NCBI GenBank assembly: GCA_016271365.2
Contig: CM057456.1
Location: forward strand, 167,851,501 to 167,915,500
Length of the DNA: 64,000 nucleotides
From: Neoceratodus forsteri
Taxonomy: Eukaryota > Chordata > Ceratodontiformes > Ceratodontidae
Direction: 5' to 3'
Shown here: positions 44,046 to 53,899 of the stretch, in pieces
How positions within the stretch are numbered: the first letter of the stretch is position 1
Layout: each line of letters opens with the position of its first letter
Made by a program: the position numbers and the translations under genes
The notes under the pieces: model-generated
Seen by the model: the letters and a program-made list of their open reading frames with translations, nothing else
Databases searched by the model: none
Told to the model about the DNA's origin: nothing

Positions 44046-44440
44046 ATAAAGCAGGTTGCAGATCAAACATAAGGGAAAAAGGAAAACCAAAAGGCAAACT
44101 AAATAGAACACATATTAGCCCCCCTGCAGTGCTCGTGGAGAGTTAAACTTCAGCACCCTCTAGTGGCTTTTATAAGCAAAAAGTCCCCTGATGTAGCAAA
44201 AAAAAAGGAAAAACAAATGTATATGCTGTAGTTGTGCTTTACAGTCATTTAGCTTATTGAGGGGCTGCATACAAATAAGTGCATAACAGAAAGAAACTCT
44301 GATAAGTCCCTGATAACCTATGTTGTTACTTCCCTATTGAACAGTCGGTAGGTTCTGAAAAGGCACTTGTAAATCAAAACAGTTTCTGCAGAGTTCAAAA
44401 TACATAATAAATCAAAATCCCCATATGGCTTCTCCTTTGT

Positions 44441-45087
44441 TCACCCAGGAAAAAGATTGGGAAGTGATAGCTGGAGAATCTGCAGAGCATGTTCTGTAGA
44501 ATCAAAACACTTTGCACCCTCTGTGAGAGTCACTTGGAGCCTTGCTGGATATAACATGCAGTGTTTTATACCTGCTGCCCAAAGCTTTGAAGTGATGGGG
44601 CGGAACGCTGCTTGGAGTTGTTGAGTTTTATACTTAAGGTCTGGAACTAATCTTAATTTTTGACCTTCCCAAAGAATAGCTTTACGTTTTCTTTCTTCCC
44701 TCAGAAAAAACTCCTGGTCTAAATAATTAAGAAGTTTAAAAATGATAGGCCTCAGTGGCTCAGTTGGGGAGGGTTTGGCATGAAGTGATCGATGGACTTG
44801 TTCGATTATGAATTCAGGGCCATTAGGAAAAGGCCCCACTGATTTCTTTAGGAATTTCTGAAGAAATTGAATGGTATTGGGGCTCTCCTCTCCTTCTGGG
44901 TGCCCCAGCAAGGCAAGATTGTTCCTTTGATTCCATCTTCCAGGTTGTCTATGCACTCCTCCAGTTTGGATAGGTTTCTCTTAAGTGTGACTACCTCGGG
45001 CTCCATTCTGTCCTGCTTCCATTCCACTGAGCTGATCCGCTCTTCAGTGTTGGCTACCCTCCTGGAAAGTTGAGTAAGCTTAATCAT
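44441..45087 (-). pseudogene. L1 ORF1, Transposase_22-type RNA-binding protein (partial)
   Basis: L1 ORF1p is a trimeric coiled-coil RNA chaperone. The frame 45087-44848 gives a coiled coil (LSRRVANTEERISSVEW, VTLKRNLSKLEECIDNLEDG). The frame 44956-44441 (171 codons) gives the RRM-like and C-terminal domains: NNLALLGHPEGEES, IIEQVHRSLHAKPSP, LRPIIFKLLNYLDQE, LRLVPDLKYKTQQLQAAF and LYPARLQVTL. A frameshift near 44930 separates the halves. The N-terminus is missing through 5' truncation. Confidence 0.85.
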
Positions 45088-45357
45088 CTTATTAATGATG
45101 GTGATTTAAGCACTGCTCTAACTGCTCTGTCCAATACTTGGTTAGAAATGACTTTTAAAGCTTTTGTTATTATCCAAGCATTTTTGATTGTTTTTCTGAT
45201 ACTAAACCTTTGTTGTCTGCAACGCACTCTAAGACAAGACCAAGAACAACTTGAATTCCTTTACAAGGCTCGTGCATCGGATTTGCAAATTACTTTTGTA
45301 GCTCCATCTCACTTCTTTCCTGGGATTGTTGCCCCTTCTGAGGCAACAAGGGGGGAA
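45070..45357 (+). pseudogene. ERV envelope, membrane anchor and cytoplasmic tail
   Basis: This open frame lies just upstream of the 3' LTR. A polar segment with LSNTWLEMTF precedes a strongly hydrophobic span (AFVIIQAFLIVFLILNLCC, about 45160-45216) and a charged tail (LRQDQEQLEFLYKARASD). Position and topology fit the anchor of a transmembrane envelope subunit. It is detached from the rest of env by 6.3 kb of L1. The frame runs on into the LTR. Confidence 0.75.
45350..45357 (+). promoter_or_regulatory. ERV polypurine tract
   Basis: AAGGGGGGAA (ending at 45357) directly precedes the TGTCATCC start of the 3' LTR. This is the expected primer for plus-strand synthesis. Confidence 0.75.
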
Positions 45358-46380
45358 TGTCATCCATGGTCCAGCACCCCTGATTGTACCCCCACCTCAT
45401 GGACAGCAACATATATGTTGGTGTATGTAGTAACCTTAGAGTAGAGACACTTATTGTATAAGCATAGGTGTCAGGATCTGTGTTCTACTGTATTATACTA
45501 TTGCATCTTACGCTCCATTATGTTTTTTCCAATGTATCTTAGTCCTGGGAGATGCTTTCCACTATAATGTTGCTGTAGTATGATAAGTAAGGCAACAGTG
45601 CCATCTTTAGTGCTTGTGCATCACTGTAATTGCAACTGACCTTGGATTTATAGAGATCCCATTGTTTGGGCTATCTTATGCAAGCTAAGCGACTTCTCAT
45701 GTTGGTTAGGATGGTTACACAGGCCACTTGTTACTGTCCAATTATATACTTTTTATGTATCTTCTTTAGTTGTTGCCATAGTAATTACTGGGGAATAAGA
45801 CACTGTGTAGCACATAGCTTCTCTGAGACGACAGACTGCATACCAAGATAAGGAAAACTGGAAGCTCTCTCAGTGTATTTCCTGTTGGTAGTAAACCTGT
45901 AGGGTTCAGTTCCCATATCTGGCACTTGGGTTAATATCCCAGTACTGACACTGTAGTGCAGCATGAGAGGGGTGCTGCACTTCTGAGGTGCCGTCTTTCG
46001 AATGAGATGTTAAACTGAGGTCCCATCTGCCTGGATTGATGGTAGTTCAGGTGGATGTTAAAGATGCTATGTCACTTATCGAAAAGAGTAGGGGAATTCT
46101 CCGGTGTTCTGGCCAAAATTTCCCTCATTCACTACAAATACCACCAACAGCTTAACCTTTTTCAATTTCAGTTGCTTACCATCTGTATTCCCCAACACCC
46201 CAGTCGCCCCTGAGAAAGGGACTTCTAGGCCCAGTGGGCTTACAGGGTCAACAAAATTCAACAAACATTACAATTCACCTGTAATAAATTTAATTTATTA
46301 CATGACACTACTTGTCTGTTGTCTCTTCCTTTGTGCTGTTCCACCAAGAACCTGAGAAAGGTAATTTATTACCAAGTTAC
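45358..46380 (+). repeat. 3' LTR of the ERV, split by a SINE-like insert
   Basis: Collinear with 27849-28501 except for about 365 bp of extra DNA after AAACCTGTA (45902-46266). It resumes with CACCTGTAATAAATTTAATT and ends AAGTTACA. Divergence from the 5' LTR is visible but modest. Confidence 0.88.
45902..46266 (+). mobile_element. SINE-like insertion in the 3' LTR
   Basis: The insert starts GGGTTCAGTTCCC, which resembles a tRNA box B, so the tRNA head is probably truncated. The body contains GAGGTGCCGTCTTTCGAATG, a GAGATGTTAAACTGAGGTCC word and AAAGAGTAGGGGAATTCTCC, then TCTGGCCAAAATTTCCCTC. I recall similar body words from widespread vertebrate SINE/LINE tails but cannot name the family with certainty. 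It is absent from the 5' LTR. Confidence 0.7.
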
Positions 46381-47324
46381 AGTGTCACTTGAGGATCAAG
46401 GAATGAGCAGAGATCCCAGGTGGAAGTACTGCTGTTGGTGAGGTAAGAATTTTAAGGAATGAAAAGAATAAACTAGAGTAGCTGCTGGCTCTGAATGTGC
46501 TTGGTGAGCCATCATTTTTAAAAAAAAAAGAAGCAGTGGTTCTGAACCGTGGGTTCTGGAGGGCAGCTGAGGATCCTCAGTATCACCGTAGGTTTGTTGT
46601 GTGAGCATCAGCATGAGCAGTTAGTGGACCCATTGTTGCTAGTAGAAACAGAAAGAAAAGAAGAAAGGTACTGAAAACTGAATTAGTGTTTTTAAAATAA
46701 AATGCATTCACTAAAATGATTTATGGAGCAGAGAAAAGTGTTTGGTGTGAAGGGAGATGGTAAGCTGAAAAGAAGAGGGCAGGGGGACTACAGTTTTGCA
46801 AAGAATATAATATGTACTGAATATTTTTTGCAAAGTATATATATATAATCTCTAATGTTTAGGTGCTTACGGTGCTTGGGTGTCGAATGGACTTATTTTG
46901 TATAGCAACTTACTGTAAGCACTTGGACTGATGCACTTAAATTTATGGGCATTGATCATGTCTAAGCTATCCCCAGTGGGTGAAATCAATGCAGAATGTT
47001 ACTCTAATGAGAATGAGATGCGAGAGTAGACTAATATTTAGGCTTGGTGCCCTGTAGCCCTCTGTTTTAAATGATGCATGGAATAGTCTTCTTTCCCATA
47101 ATTGTTATTATTTGCAAATTTGCCCCTTCTTTATCTATGTTCTACTCTTTAAAAAGTGTTCTGAGTTGCCTTATATATAAACCACCTCCCTTCATCCCTA
47201 GTATGTCTAATTCTGTACATTTGGTGTATTTTGTTTATTTTAACTCCCTTGCATTACCTCTGAATTTGAATTTTGCTGCCTTTCAGTTCTGCTACATAGA
47301 AACATGACATATACATTGGTTCCA
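46381..47324. other. Unassigned flank right of the ERV
   Basis: AT-rich, with a short TATATATA run near 46840. The frame 47071-47307 is hydrophobic but has no family resemblance. Confidence 0.4.
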
Positions 47325-47535
47325 TAAAGATATGCCATCCTTTTTCTGGAGTAATGGGGCCAGACGACTTAGCCACAAAAGGCTTTCACAGGAATTTCAT
47401 CAGGGTGGATTCTGTCTTCCAGATTTCTGCGTAAAAGCCATTACGGCATTTATACAAGTGAATTTCTTAGCCAATGTGACTCATTTTGTGCCATCAGCTA
47501 TTTTAGCATTTAATATATTTGACCACGTCTAGATA
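47325..47535 (+). mobile_element. L1/Tx1-like ORF2 thumb fragment
   Basis: The frame reads MPSFFWSNGARRLSHKRL then HQGGFCLPDFCVKAI. This is the FxWxG...RxxxxxL...GGxxLPDF signature found after the RT of L1-clade ORF2, as seen at 60640-60720. The fragment is about 70 codons long with no visible ends. Confidence 0.55.
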
Positions 47536-47639
47536 TTTTTCCTATCTTAGATTCAAGCACTATTTTGTCACTTCTTTGTTTATACAGCCCTGCTGAAATC
47601 ATAAAGGAATATACCTTTAGAGCAAACATTATCAGCCAG

Positions 47640-47647
47640 CAGAGAGA

Positions 47648-47687
<40 letters not shown>
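47640..47687. repeat. (GA)n microsatellite
   Basis: A GA run of about 24 units with a GTGA interruption near 47652. Confidence 0.95.
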
Positions 47688-47689
<2 letters not shown>

Positions 47690-47852
47690 CAGAAAGTTCT
47701 ATATGCACACCAACAGAAAGCTCTTTTGCTGAGATGGGGTGTTTCATGCTTCTATGTTTTTTTTTTTAACTCATTTTTTATTGGTTTGCAACGTGCTTCT
47801 ATGTTGACGGCCATTTTGCCCCTTTACCTTTTTTTTTAAATTGCAGATCTCT

Positions 47853-47854
<2 letters not shown>

Positions 47855-47908
<54 letters not shown>
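47855..47908. repeat. (GT)n microsatellite
   Basis: More than 25 GT units, followed by GAGTGTGATG. Confidence 0.95.
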
Positions 47909-47909
<1 letters not shown>

Positions 47910-49299
47910 TGTGATGCCTTGTTAGTCTGATGATGTGAGTTGTCACTTTGCAGCAGGCTGTTTTTGAAGGGACACCTCCATCATTGCGTGGCAAGCGAGC
48001 GGCATGAGTGCAGGTTGAGTGTTTCTCTCTGCATGTGGTGACAGGAGCCCAGGCAGGTAGCTATCTGGCTGACATGGGCACTGTCTCTTGTACATATATA
48101 GGGGACCCCCAAGCTGCAGTTGCTGCCAGAGGGACTGCTAATTCTGAGATGGGCTGGTGCCATTCCACACTGTCAAGGGGTCTCATTCACCATCCAAATC
48201 AGGCTGACCAGTGAGTTTTCACTGCTATCATATTCATTTAGCCTGGCTCATGTCAATTATCTGGCTTGCTCCATTGGACCAGAAGATAAACAGTAAGGAC
48301 ACCTGGGGTGTTATTTATACTAGCCAAGGAATGGCTAATCAAAAGCACAATCTTACCTTCTTTAAGTAATGTTTAGGATGCAATTTCATTCTGTTTTGAG
48401 AAAGTTGCTACGGAGTACTTTTAGTTTACAAGAGTAAATGAAAGGTTCAGTTGCTCATCAGTTGAGACTGGAAGGTCAAGCAACATATACATGAATGACG
48501 GACAACATGGAAATGTTAATTGATTATACAATAAGAATCTGGTAGGGGTTCCACTCATAAAAATGAATGTGATGGCGTCACTTAAAATCCAAGAGCTACA
48601 GGAATAAACCAGGCAAGCAGGGGTTAATATAGCCCAGTTAAATGTTAAGTGTGCTTTCTTGTAAGTTAAGGTCTTGACTCTGGACCAGTAAGCAGGAGGT
48701 TAATTTTTCTCCTCTTCCGGGCTGGGGAACAATACTAATGGCAGGGACTTTTGGATTGGCCTAGGCAAAACGTTGGTTGTTGCTTCATATTTTAATTGCT
48801 CTTTTCTTTTAATTTCACACTAGGAAATGGATAGAAGGTGGGTCTGGCCTAGCTGTAGGTTTCTCTTAAATGTTGATAATCACTTATTTAAGGCATACAT
48901 TTTCCTGAGAATTATTTATGCTTGTAAAGTTCCAAGGACAGGTTGCCCTTAATAACTTTCAGAAAGTATCTAGTTTTAAACAGTCACTGCTTTTCCTTCC
49001 ATGAACAGACCTCCATGATGTCTAAATAGGAAGTTAAGAGCCTCGAATCCATGGACATGTCTTGGCCAGTGTACCTTGTACAGTATTTATTAAAATTGCT
49101 GCATTCCCATTCCTGTGCAGCTCCCTTAATAGCCTGAAGTGGACTATCTAGTCAAGCCTGTTGCAAAAATAAATAAATAAAAGAGCATTCTATCGGGAAA
49201 CTTAATGAGAAACTATTAAATAATAATTACAATTGCTCATAATTACACTACAGTGGATGTTCCTTGCCTAGTTATGTGTCTGTGTGCGTGTGCTTGTGA

Positions 49300-49353
<54 letters not shown>

Positions 49354-50219
49354 CTTAGGATAATGATCTTTCACAGTAATGATTGCACCTTTGAAACCGC
49401 AGATGGTTGTTATACAGAGAATAATGCCTGTGCAGGTGTGTGTTAAGAATATTTTCCATACACCTAAGGTGTGTGAAAAATCTTCATAAGACAATCTTTA
49501 CACAGGTAGAGTTGCTGTACAGTGCTGGTGTGTGTGGTTGAAACTAAAAGATTATGCTCTGTTTTAATATTTCACATTTTTAGACGTCATAATGAAAGGG
49601 AAGTTGCCCGGAGTGGGGGCAGGATGAAGGCTTGGTTATGGCAGGCATATATTGCCTTTGATTGCTTGGATTAGCCATTATCCCCCACAGACTGCAGTGG
49701 TTATGATGGCGCTACATGCTCCTCCTGGTACTTGCCAGTCAGTGCCCCCCCACCCATAAGCAATTGGCAGCTTTGTCTTACACTGCAGTAAAATTCAGTA
49801 AGGCACATTAATCCTGGCAAGTTCTGTAATTTTCTGCTCATTCCTCTGCTCATATTAGGATTCCTTGCTCAGTTCAGAGCACCAGTGCAGTTGCTGTGTT
49901 TAGTTTTGAAAGGTTTATGTTTTTAATATTTATATTATATGGATGATGGGATGGTTCAATAATAATAGTACTCAACTGGTATCAAATACCATGACAGTTC
50001 AAACTACCAGAATAAGTACTGTTAGACAAAGTTTTTGGTTCAAGATTTCATAATGTCTTCTTGCATTCCACTTTAGGAAGTACCTGGGCACCAAACTCCA
50101 CAATGGCGGTAGTTGAAAAAATTGGTTGAATTTTCTTTATTCAGTTGCAATCATAAATTTTAAACTGATTGAAAAAAATCGGTCATAATGTGTTGTAAGT
50201 CAATCATAATTGGTCATTC
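47909..50219. other. Unassigned DNA
   Basis: No coding similarity or transposon ends were found. It contains the TG/TA microsatellite noted separately and a TAAATAAATAAA run near 49170. This is the longest stretch in the window without an assigned element apart from simple repeats. Confidence 0.4.
49297..49354. repeat. (TG)n(TA)n compound microsatellite
   Basis: About 17 TG units pass directly into about 10 TA units. TG/TA compound repeats of this kind are prone to length change. Confidence 0.95.
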
Positions 50220-51720
50220 AATTGACTCCTGAGTCTAGATTTAGCTGCCCTGATAGCTTTGGTGCAAGCATTTTTCAGGGCATGGTAGGTGGAGAAGTCA
50301 TTGGGCAAGAGTGAGGCTTTATAGTGAGCCCAAGCACAGTCACAGAAATTGCATAGCTTGAGTAGATCAGCAGATTTCCAAAGATGGTGGAAGTTTCTCA
50401 GTCTCTGGCGGTGTGGGGAGGGTGTGTGTGTGTGATGATTCCAGTCATTGTTTAATATGTGACAGAAAATGGAGAGAGAGCTGTGCCTATGTCATCTGTG
50501 GTGTAGAAAGGGGACCAGTCTGAATATGTGAGGGCATGCAGGAGTATAGCGGCATTTAATGAGTGAACATAGCTGATCCAGTGTTAGGTGGGTGGGAGCA
50601 AGGTAAATGGAGTTTGCGAGTGCAGTAGGTCATGAGGTGGTTGCTGAAAATGCCCGAAGCATACCAGCTGATGTGATCCAGTGAGGGTGGGAAGCCAGGA
50701 TTCAGTCCAGGAGGGTATGGTTTTGGGAATGGGGGTTTAGTTTAGTGGGTTCACTGGTATAGGTTTAGTGTCTCAATTTGCTGGCTGGTGATATTATGGG
50801 TAGGGGAGGCCCAATTCACGTTAACATCTTCAAGTAAAAGTAAAATGAATTTGCCAGAGCTGGCAGTGGCAGAAACAGCTGAGACAGTGTTGATTATGAG
50901 GGATGGAGGTGATTTGGGGGAGGAGCAGATTACTCCAATGTGGGTGGGGAGAGAGAGGAGGGCAGAAGAAGTTTAACAAGGAGGATCTCATGAGACTTAG
51001 GGACTGCCTCATTTGTAACAATTGAGATCAGCAGGTTTTGGCAGTGATAGATTGCTACACCTCCACCTCTCTTAGACTGGTCTTGTTTAAGGAGAAGGTA
51101 GCCAGGTAGGGAGAGTTGAAAACTCAGCTGATAGCCATGACTTGGTAATACAGAGTATATCTGGAGAATGCTGTAATACCCAGAGTCTATCTTAGGAAAT
51201 GAACCACTAGCATTAAGATGGTATATGGTGAGGCCTTCTGAGGGAGGGAACAAGAGAGGGGTTGGGCCAGGGTTATGCTGAATGTCTCCAGCTAGTATGA
51301 GGAGTAGATAGAAGAAGAAGAAGAGTCTGTTTAAAGGTTTATGCAGTTGTACTCTACTGCAGTGCATTGGTGGGTGGGACAGCAAGACAGGTGGAGCTTG
51401 TGAATGAGTTCAAGTCTGCGTGAGGATGGCTGTTGGATGACAGGTGGAGGAGATAGGAAAGGGGTAAGTAGCAGGAGGCTGCTACAAAGAGGAAAGGAGC
51501 TAATAATGGAGGTAGGCCTTAGTCAGCCTGTTATGGTGTTGGGTATGTGGGTGAGGTAAGGATAGATGGGGGTGGATGGGGTGAGAAGAGGAATTGTTGG
51601 GGAGGGGTACCTTGGGGAGGAGTGGAGGGGGAAGGAGTGCAAATAGGAGAAGCCATGGGTACGTAAGGAGCATGTCTCGAGTCTGGCTCATATGATGTGT
51701 AGTAACACTTGTGGCCACTA
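50220..51720 (-). mobile_element. Rex1/L2-like LINE, 5' half
   Basis: A reverse-strand fragment containing a Pro/Leu-rich N-terminal segment, a 2A-like peptide and a degenerate endonuclease. It stops near 50220, at a basic CTKAIRAAKS block that normally precedes RT. The RT itself is absent here; an RT half of similar type lies on the same strand at 24.7-27.1 kb. Confidence 0.7.
50500..51385 (-). pseudogene. LINE N-terminus with 2A-like motif and endonuclease
   Basis: The frame 51385-50930 (151 codons) starts with a hydrophobic run (LFFFFYLLLILA) leading into GDIQHNPGP (51263-51289). This matches the 2A-like ribosome-skipping motif D-x-E-x-N-P-G-P except for Gln in place of Glu. A degenerate endonuclease follows: LTIYHLNASGSFPKID, then QSKRGGGVAIYH. 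After a frame change, LLEDVNVNWASPTHN near 50820 matches the GDFNxxW block. 2A-like motifs are known at the N-terminus of several Jockey-superfamily LINEs. Confidence 0.7.
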
Positions 51721-51729
51721 GATGTTAAG

Positions 51730-51900
51730 GGATGAATAAAGGTAGTGGGAGGGTGCTTTGTAGCAGGTTGAGTAGCCTAGTGATTAGAGAGGGTGACTTC
51801 AGCAGGTTTATAACCTCTGGAGACGCAGGTTCAAAACTGCCACCAGGGGAGGATGGAGGTTGAGAGAGTAATAGGGTACAAGGGGACTAGGGAATAAGGA
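51730..51900 (+). mobile_element. tRNA-like SINE
   Basis: A box A-like word (GTAGCCTAGTGATTAGAG, 51773-51790) and a box B-like word (GGTTCAAAACTGC, 51828-51840) are about 55 bases apart, as in tRNA-derived SINE promoters. The body beyond 51850 and the 3' end are not resolved, and no target duplication was found. It could also be a decayed tRNA pseudogene. Confidence 0.5.
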
Positions 51901-52123
51901 GGGAGTTTAGCACATCTTAGCTAGCTTCAAAGTTAGAGAGGGGTGAAGTATAATGTTACATCACATAGTGAGGACCAATAGTGACCTTCAGTGGCCAAGG
52001 CATATAACAGGTTAATGGGACTTTGGGGAGATAATTCCTGATGATGGGCTCATAAGACAAGAATATGTTATTGGGGCTTGCTACATAAGAAATGCTTGCC
52101 CAAGGTGGGATGGTGGCTGGTGG

Positions 52124-52245
52124 GCAACCCTGAGCAGCACAATGCTGTCCTTCTCTGAATGTACCTGCTCCGCTGTGAGCTCTGGCAGCTGAAAGGGAGT
52201 GGGGAGAGTACTGTCAGCATATGGGGTGTTCAGCCTGCAACAGAA
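52124..52245. repeat. Outlying unit of the roughly 70-bp repeat
   Basis: CCTGAGCAGCACAATGCTGT, then CTGAATGTACCTGCTC and a GAGCTCTGGCAGCTGAA word match the array at 52610-52885. About 380 bp separates it from the main array. Confidence 0.8.
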
Positions 52246-52609
52246 TGGTAAAGGATTAAAAGGGCAGGCTGATTGCACAATAGTGGAGTCAGGGCAGGAA
52301 TAGGACAAAGACGGCTGGCGGTGGGGTTAGGAGCAATGGTGGGCAACTGGATTGTGGAACGTAACACAGTTTCCCCAAAAACCACCACAAAACAATGCTA
52401 AACCTCCCCTGGTAAACCCCTAAAGACCAGCACAAAACATGCAGCACAAATAAACATGGTCAATGATCCTGAAGAACCCTTAAGAGAGCACATAACAACT
52501 CATGGTGGTAATAAGGGTAGTAATGCCAGTAAGGGTAGTAATGCAGTAAAAAACAATCAGTCACAGTCCTCCAACAGAAAAATACAGTCTCAAAACCATT
52601 TATTTTCTT

Positions 52610-52885
52610 CAACCCTGAGCAGCACAATGCTGTCTTTCCCTGAATGTACCTGCTGTGTTGTGAGCTCTGGTAGCTGAACGGGAGGGTGGAGAGCACTTTC
52701 AGCATCAGGGGTGTTCAGCCTGCTGTGCTGAGCTCCAGCAGCTGAACAGGAGTGGGGATAACACTGTTGTCATATGGGGTGTTCAGCCTGCTGGGTTATG
52801 AGCGCTGGCAGCTGAACAGGAGTGGGGAGAGCACTGTCAGAGTCTGGGGTGTTCAGCCTGCTGTATTGTGAGCTCCAGCAGCTGA
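52610..52885. repeat. Tandem array, about 3.5 units of roughly 70 bp
   Basis: Each unit has GTTCAGCCTGCTG, then TGAGC(T/G)C(C/T)(A/G)GCAGCTGAA, then AGGAGTGGGGA, an AACACTGT/AGCACTGTCAG word and a GGGGT end. Units start near 52655, 52718, 52788 and 52852. The last unit runs directly into the start of the PLE coding region. Confidence 0.85.
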
Positions 52886-52888
52886 AAA

Positions 52889-53700
52889 TGGATACACATT
52901 TAGGAAAATTCAAAAATGAACTCAAAACATACAAACAGCAGAAATATAACAGAAACACAGGTGATTACTTAGGCGGTATTATTTACAACTGGCACGGTAA
53001 ACTTACAAGGTTTAAAATTAAAAAGCTGTATACTGAGGATACAGATGGCAATATTTCATCAAGCATGGGACATGATACTTCCAGCAATAACTCTGCTAGT
53101 CAACATGGACCTTTTTTAGAAGTCAACCAACAAATAAGATAGATAAAATAAGGTCAAAAAGAGAAGGCCAAAATCTGGCTCAAGGTCAAGGCAGAGAGGG
53201 AGGGGCAGGAGGAAGAGAGAGAGAGGCTACAGAGGAGGATGAGTACATACACATTGGAATCAGAGTAATCAAATGTGGAGATCCCCAAGATACAAGAGTC
53301 CAAATTGGAGACTGTAAAGCTAACCAAAAGAACATTAACTATTGCTCAAACTGATGTTTTGAAAAAATGTTTAACTTTCATCCCCACAAACATTTCTAAT
53401 GCCTTTAATATCAAAACTGACCTGCAAAAATTATTTCAATTAGTAAAACTAAAAGAATGTTATCATACAACAGATGAAAATAAAACTGACAGTATAACAA
53501 ATGTGAGTCATGAACCTTCTGGCTTAAATAATAAATAGACATTCTGCCCCCATCACCACCACCTGTACTGCATTACAAGTGTATATGAAAGCTGCTGAAC
53601 GAGAAGTAGATGAACTTTTAAAACAGCAATATTATAACAGCACCCACATATCAGTACAATTCAAAGAGATGGGCTCAAACAGTTAGGAAATCTGAATGAT
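52889..53700 (+). pseudogene. PLE N-terminal region
   Basis: The frame from 52889 (Met-Asp-Thr-His) gives LGKFKNELKTYKQQKYNRN, a basic start. The frame 53275-53538 carries LTKRTLTIAQTDVLKKCLTF and IPTNISNAFNIKTDL, the conserved segment ahead of RT in PLEs (Leu-x4-VLxKGLxFxPT type). A purine-rich stretch at 53200-53235 and frameshifts separate the two. The region to 53700 has TALQVYMKAAEREVDELL-type sequence. Confidence 0.7.
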
Positions 53701-53899
53701 GTGATCATATGCACGGCAGTCAAAGGTGGGACTCTGGTAGTGTGGGATGTAAATGATTATAAAATTGAAGTAAATAGCTAAGTAATAAAGATTATTATTC
53801 AAGATTAGAGAGAAATCCCACACCACAAATAAAAACATGTATCCATACTCTGATAACAGATGCTTCTGATGACAACTGGATAACAGAAAAAAAAGCTGC

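Larger units (their letters stand above)
38737..45070 (-). mobile_element. L1-clade LINE, 5'-truncated, inserted in ERV env
   Basis: On the reverse strand the element runs from within ORF1 (about 45070-45087) through ORF2 to a poly-A tail, seen as T14 at 38737-38750. Envelope coding stops at the T-run and resumes at about 45070 in the membrane-anchor region, so the element split env. Flanks TTCAATC and CTTAATC may be a decayed target duplication. It contains a nested SINE at 43538-44045 and an internal duplication of RT sequence. All frames are broken. Confidence 0.85.
27849..46380 (+). mobile_element. Endogenous retrovirus, 18.5 kb, expanded by later insertions
   Basis: The ends are two matching LTRs (27849-28501 and 45358-46380) with TGT(T/C)ATCCATGG starts. 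Between them come a primer site, gag (31.2-33.0 kb), protease, RT, RNase H, integrase (to about 36.6 kb) and env (37.1-38.7 plus 45.07-45.36 kb). Removing the LINE at 28.6-30.55 kb, the L1 at 38.74-45.07 kb and the SINE-like insert in the 3' LTR leaves about 10 kb, a normal proviral size. All genes carry stops and frameshifts. Retroviral genus is not resolved. No clear target duplication is seen. Confidence 0.85.

Noticed and set aside
43724..44111. Open frames on both strands in 43.7-44.1 kb
   Set aside because: They lie within the SINE body, which has exact flanking duplications and no coding role.
52500..52560. Short repeated GGTAGTAATGC words resembling a tiny repeat array
   Set aside because: Only two to three copies are present without regular spacers, so this is not a CRISPR array, and the host is a vertebrate.
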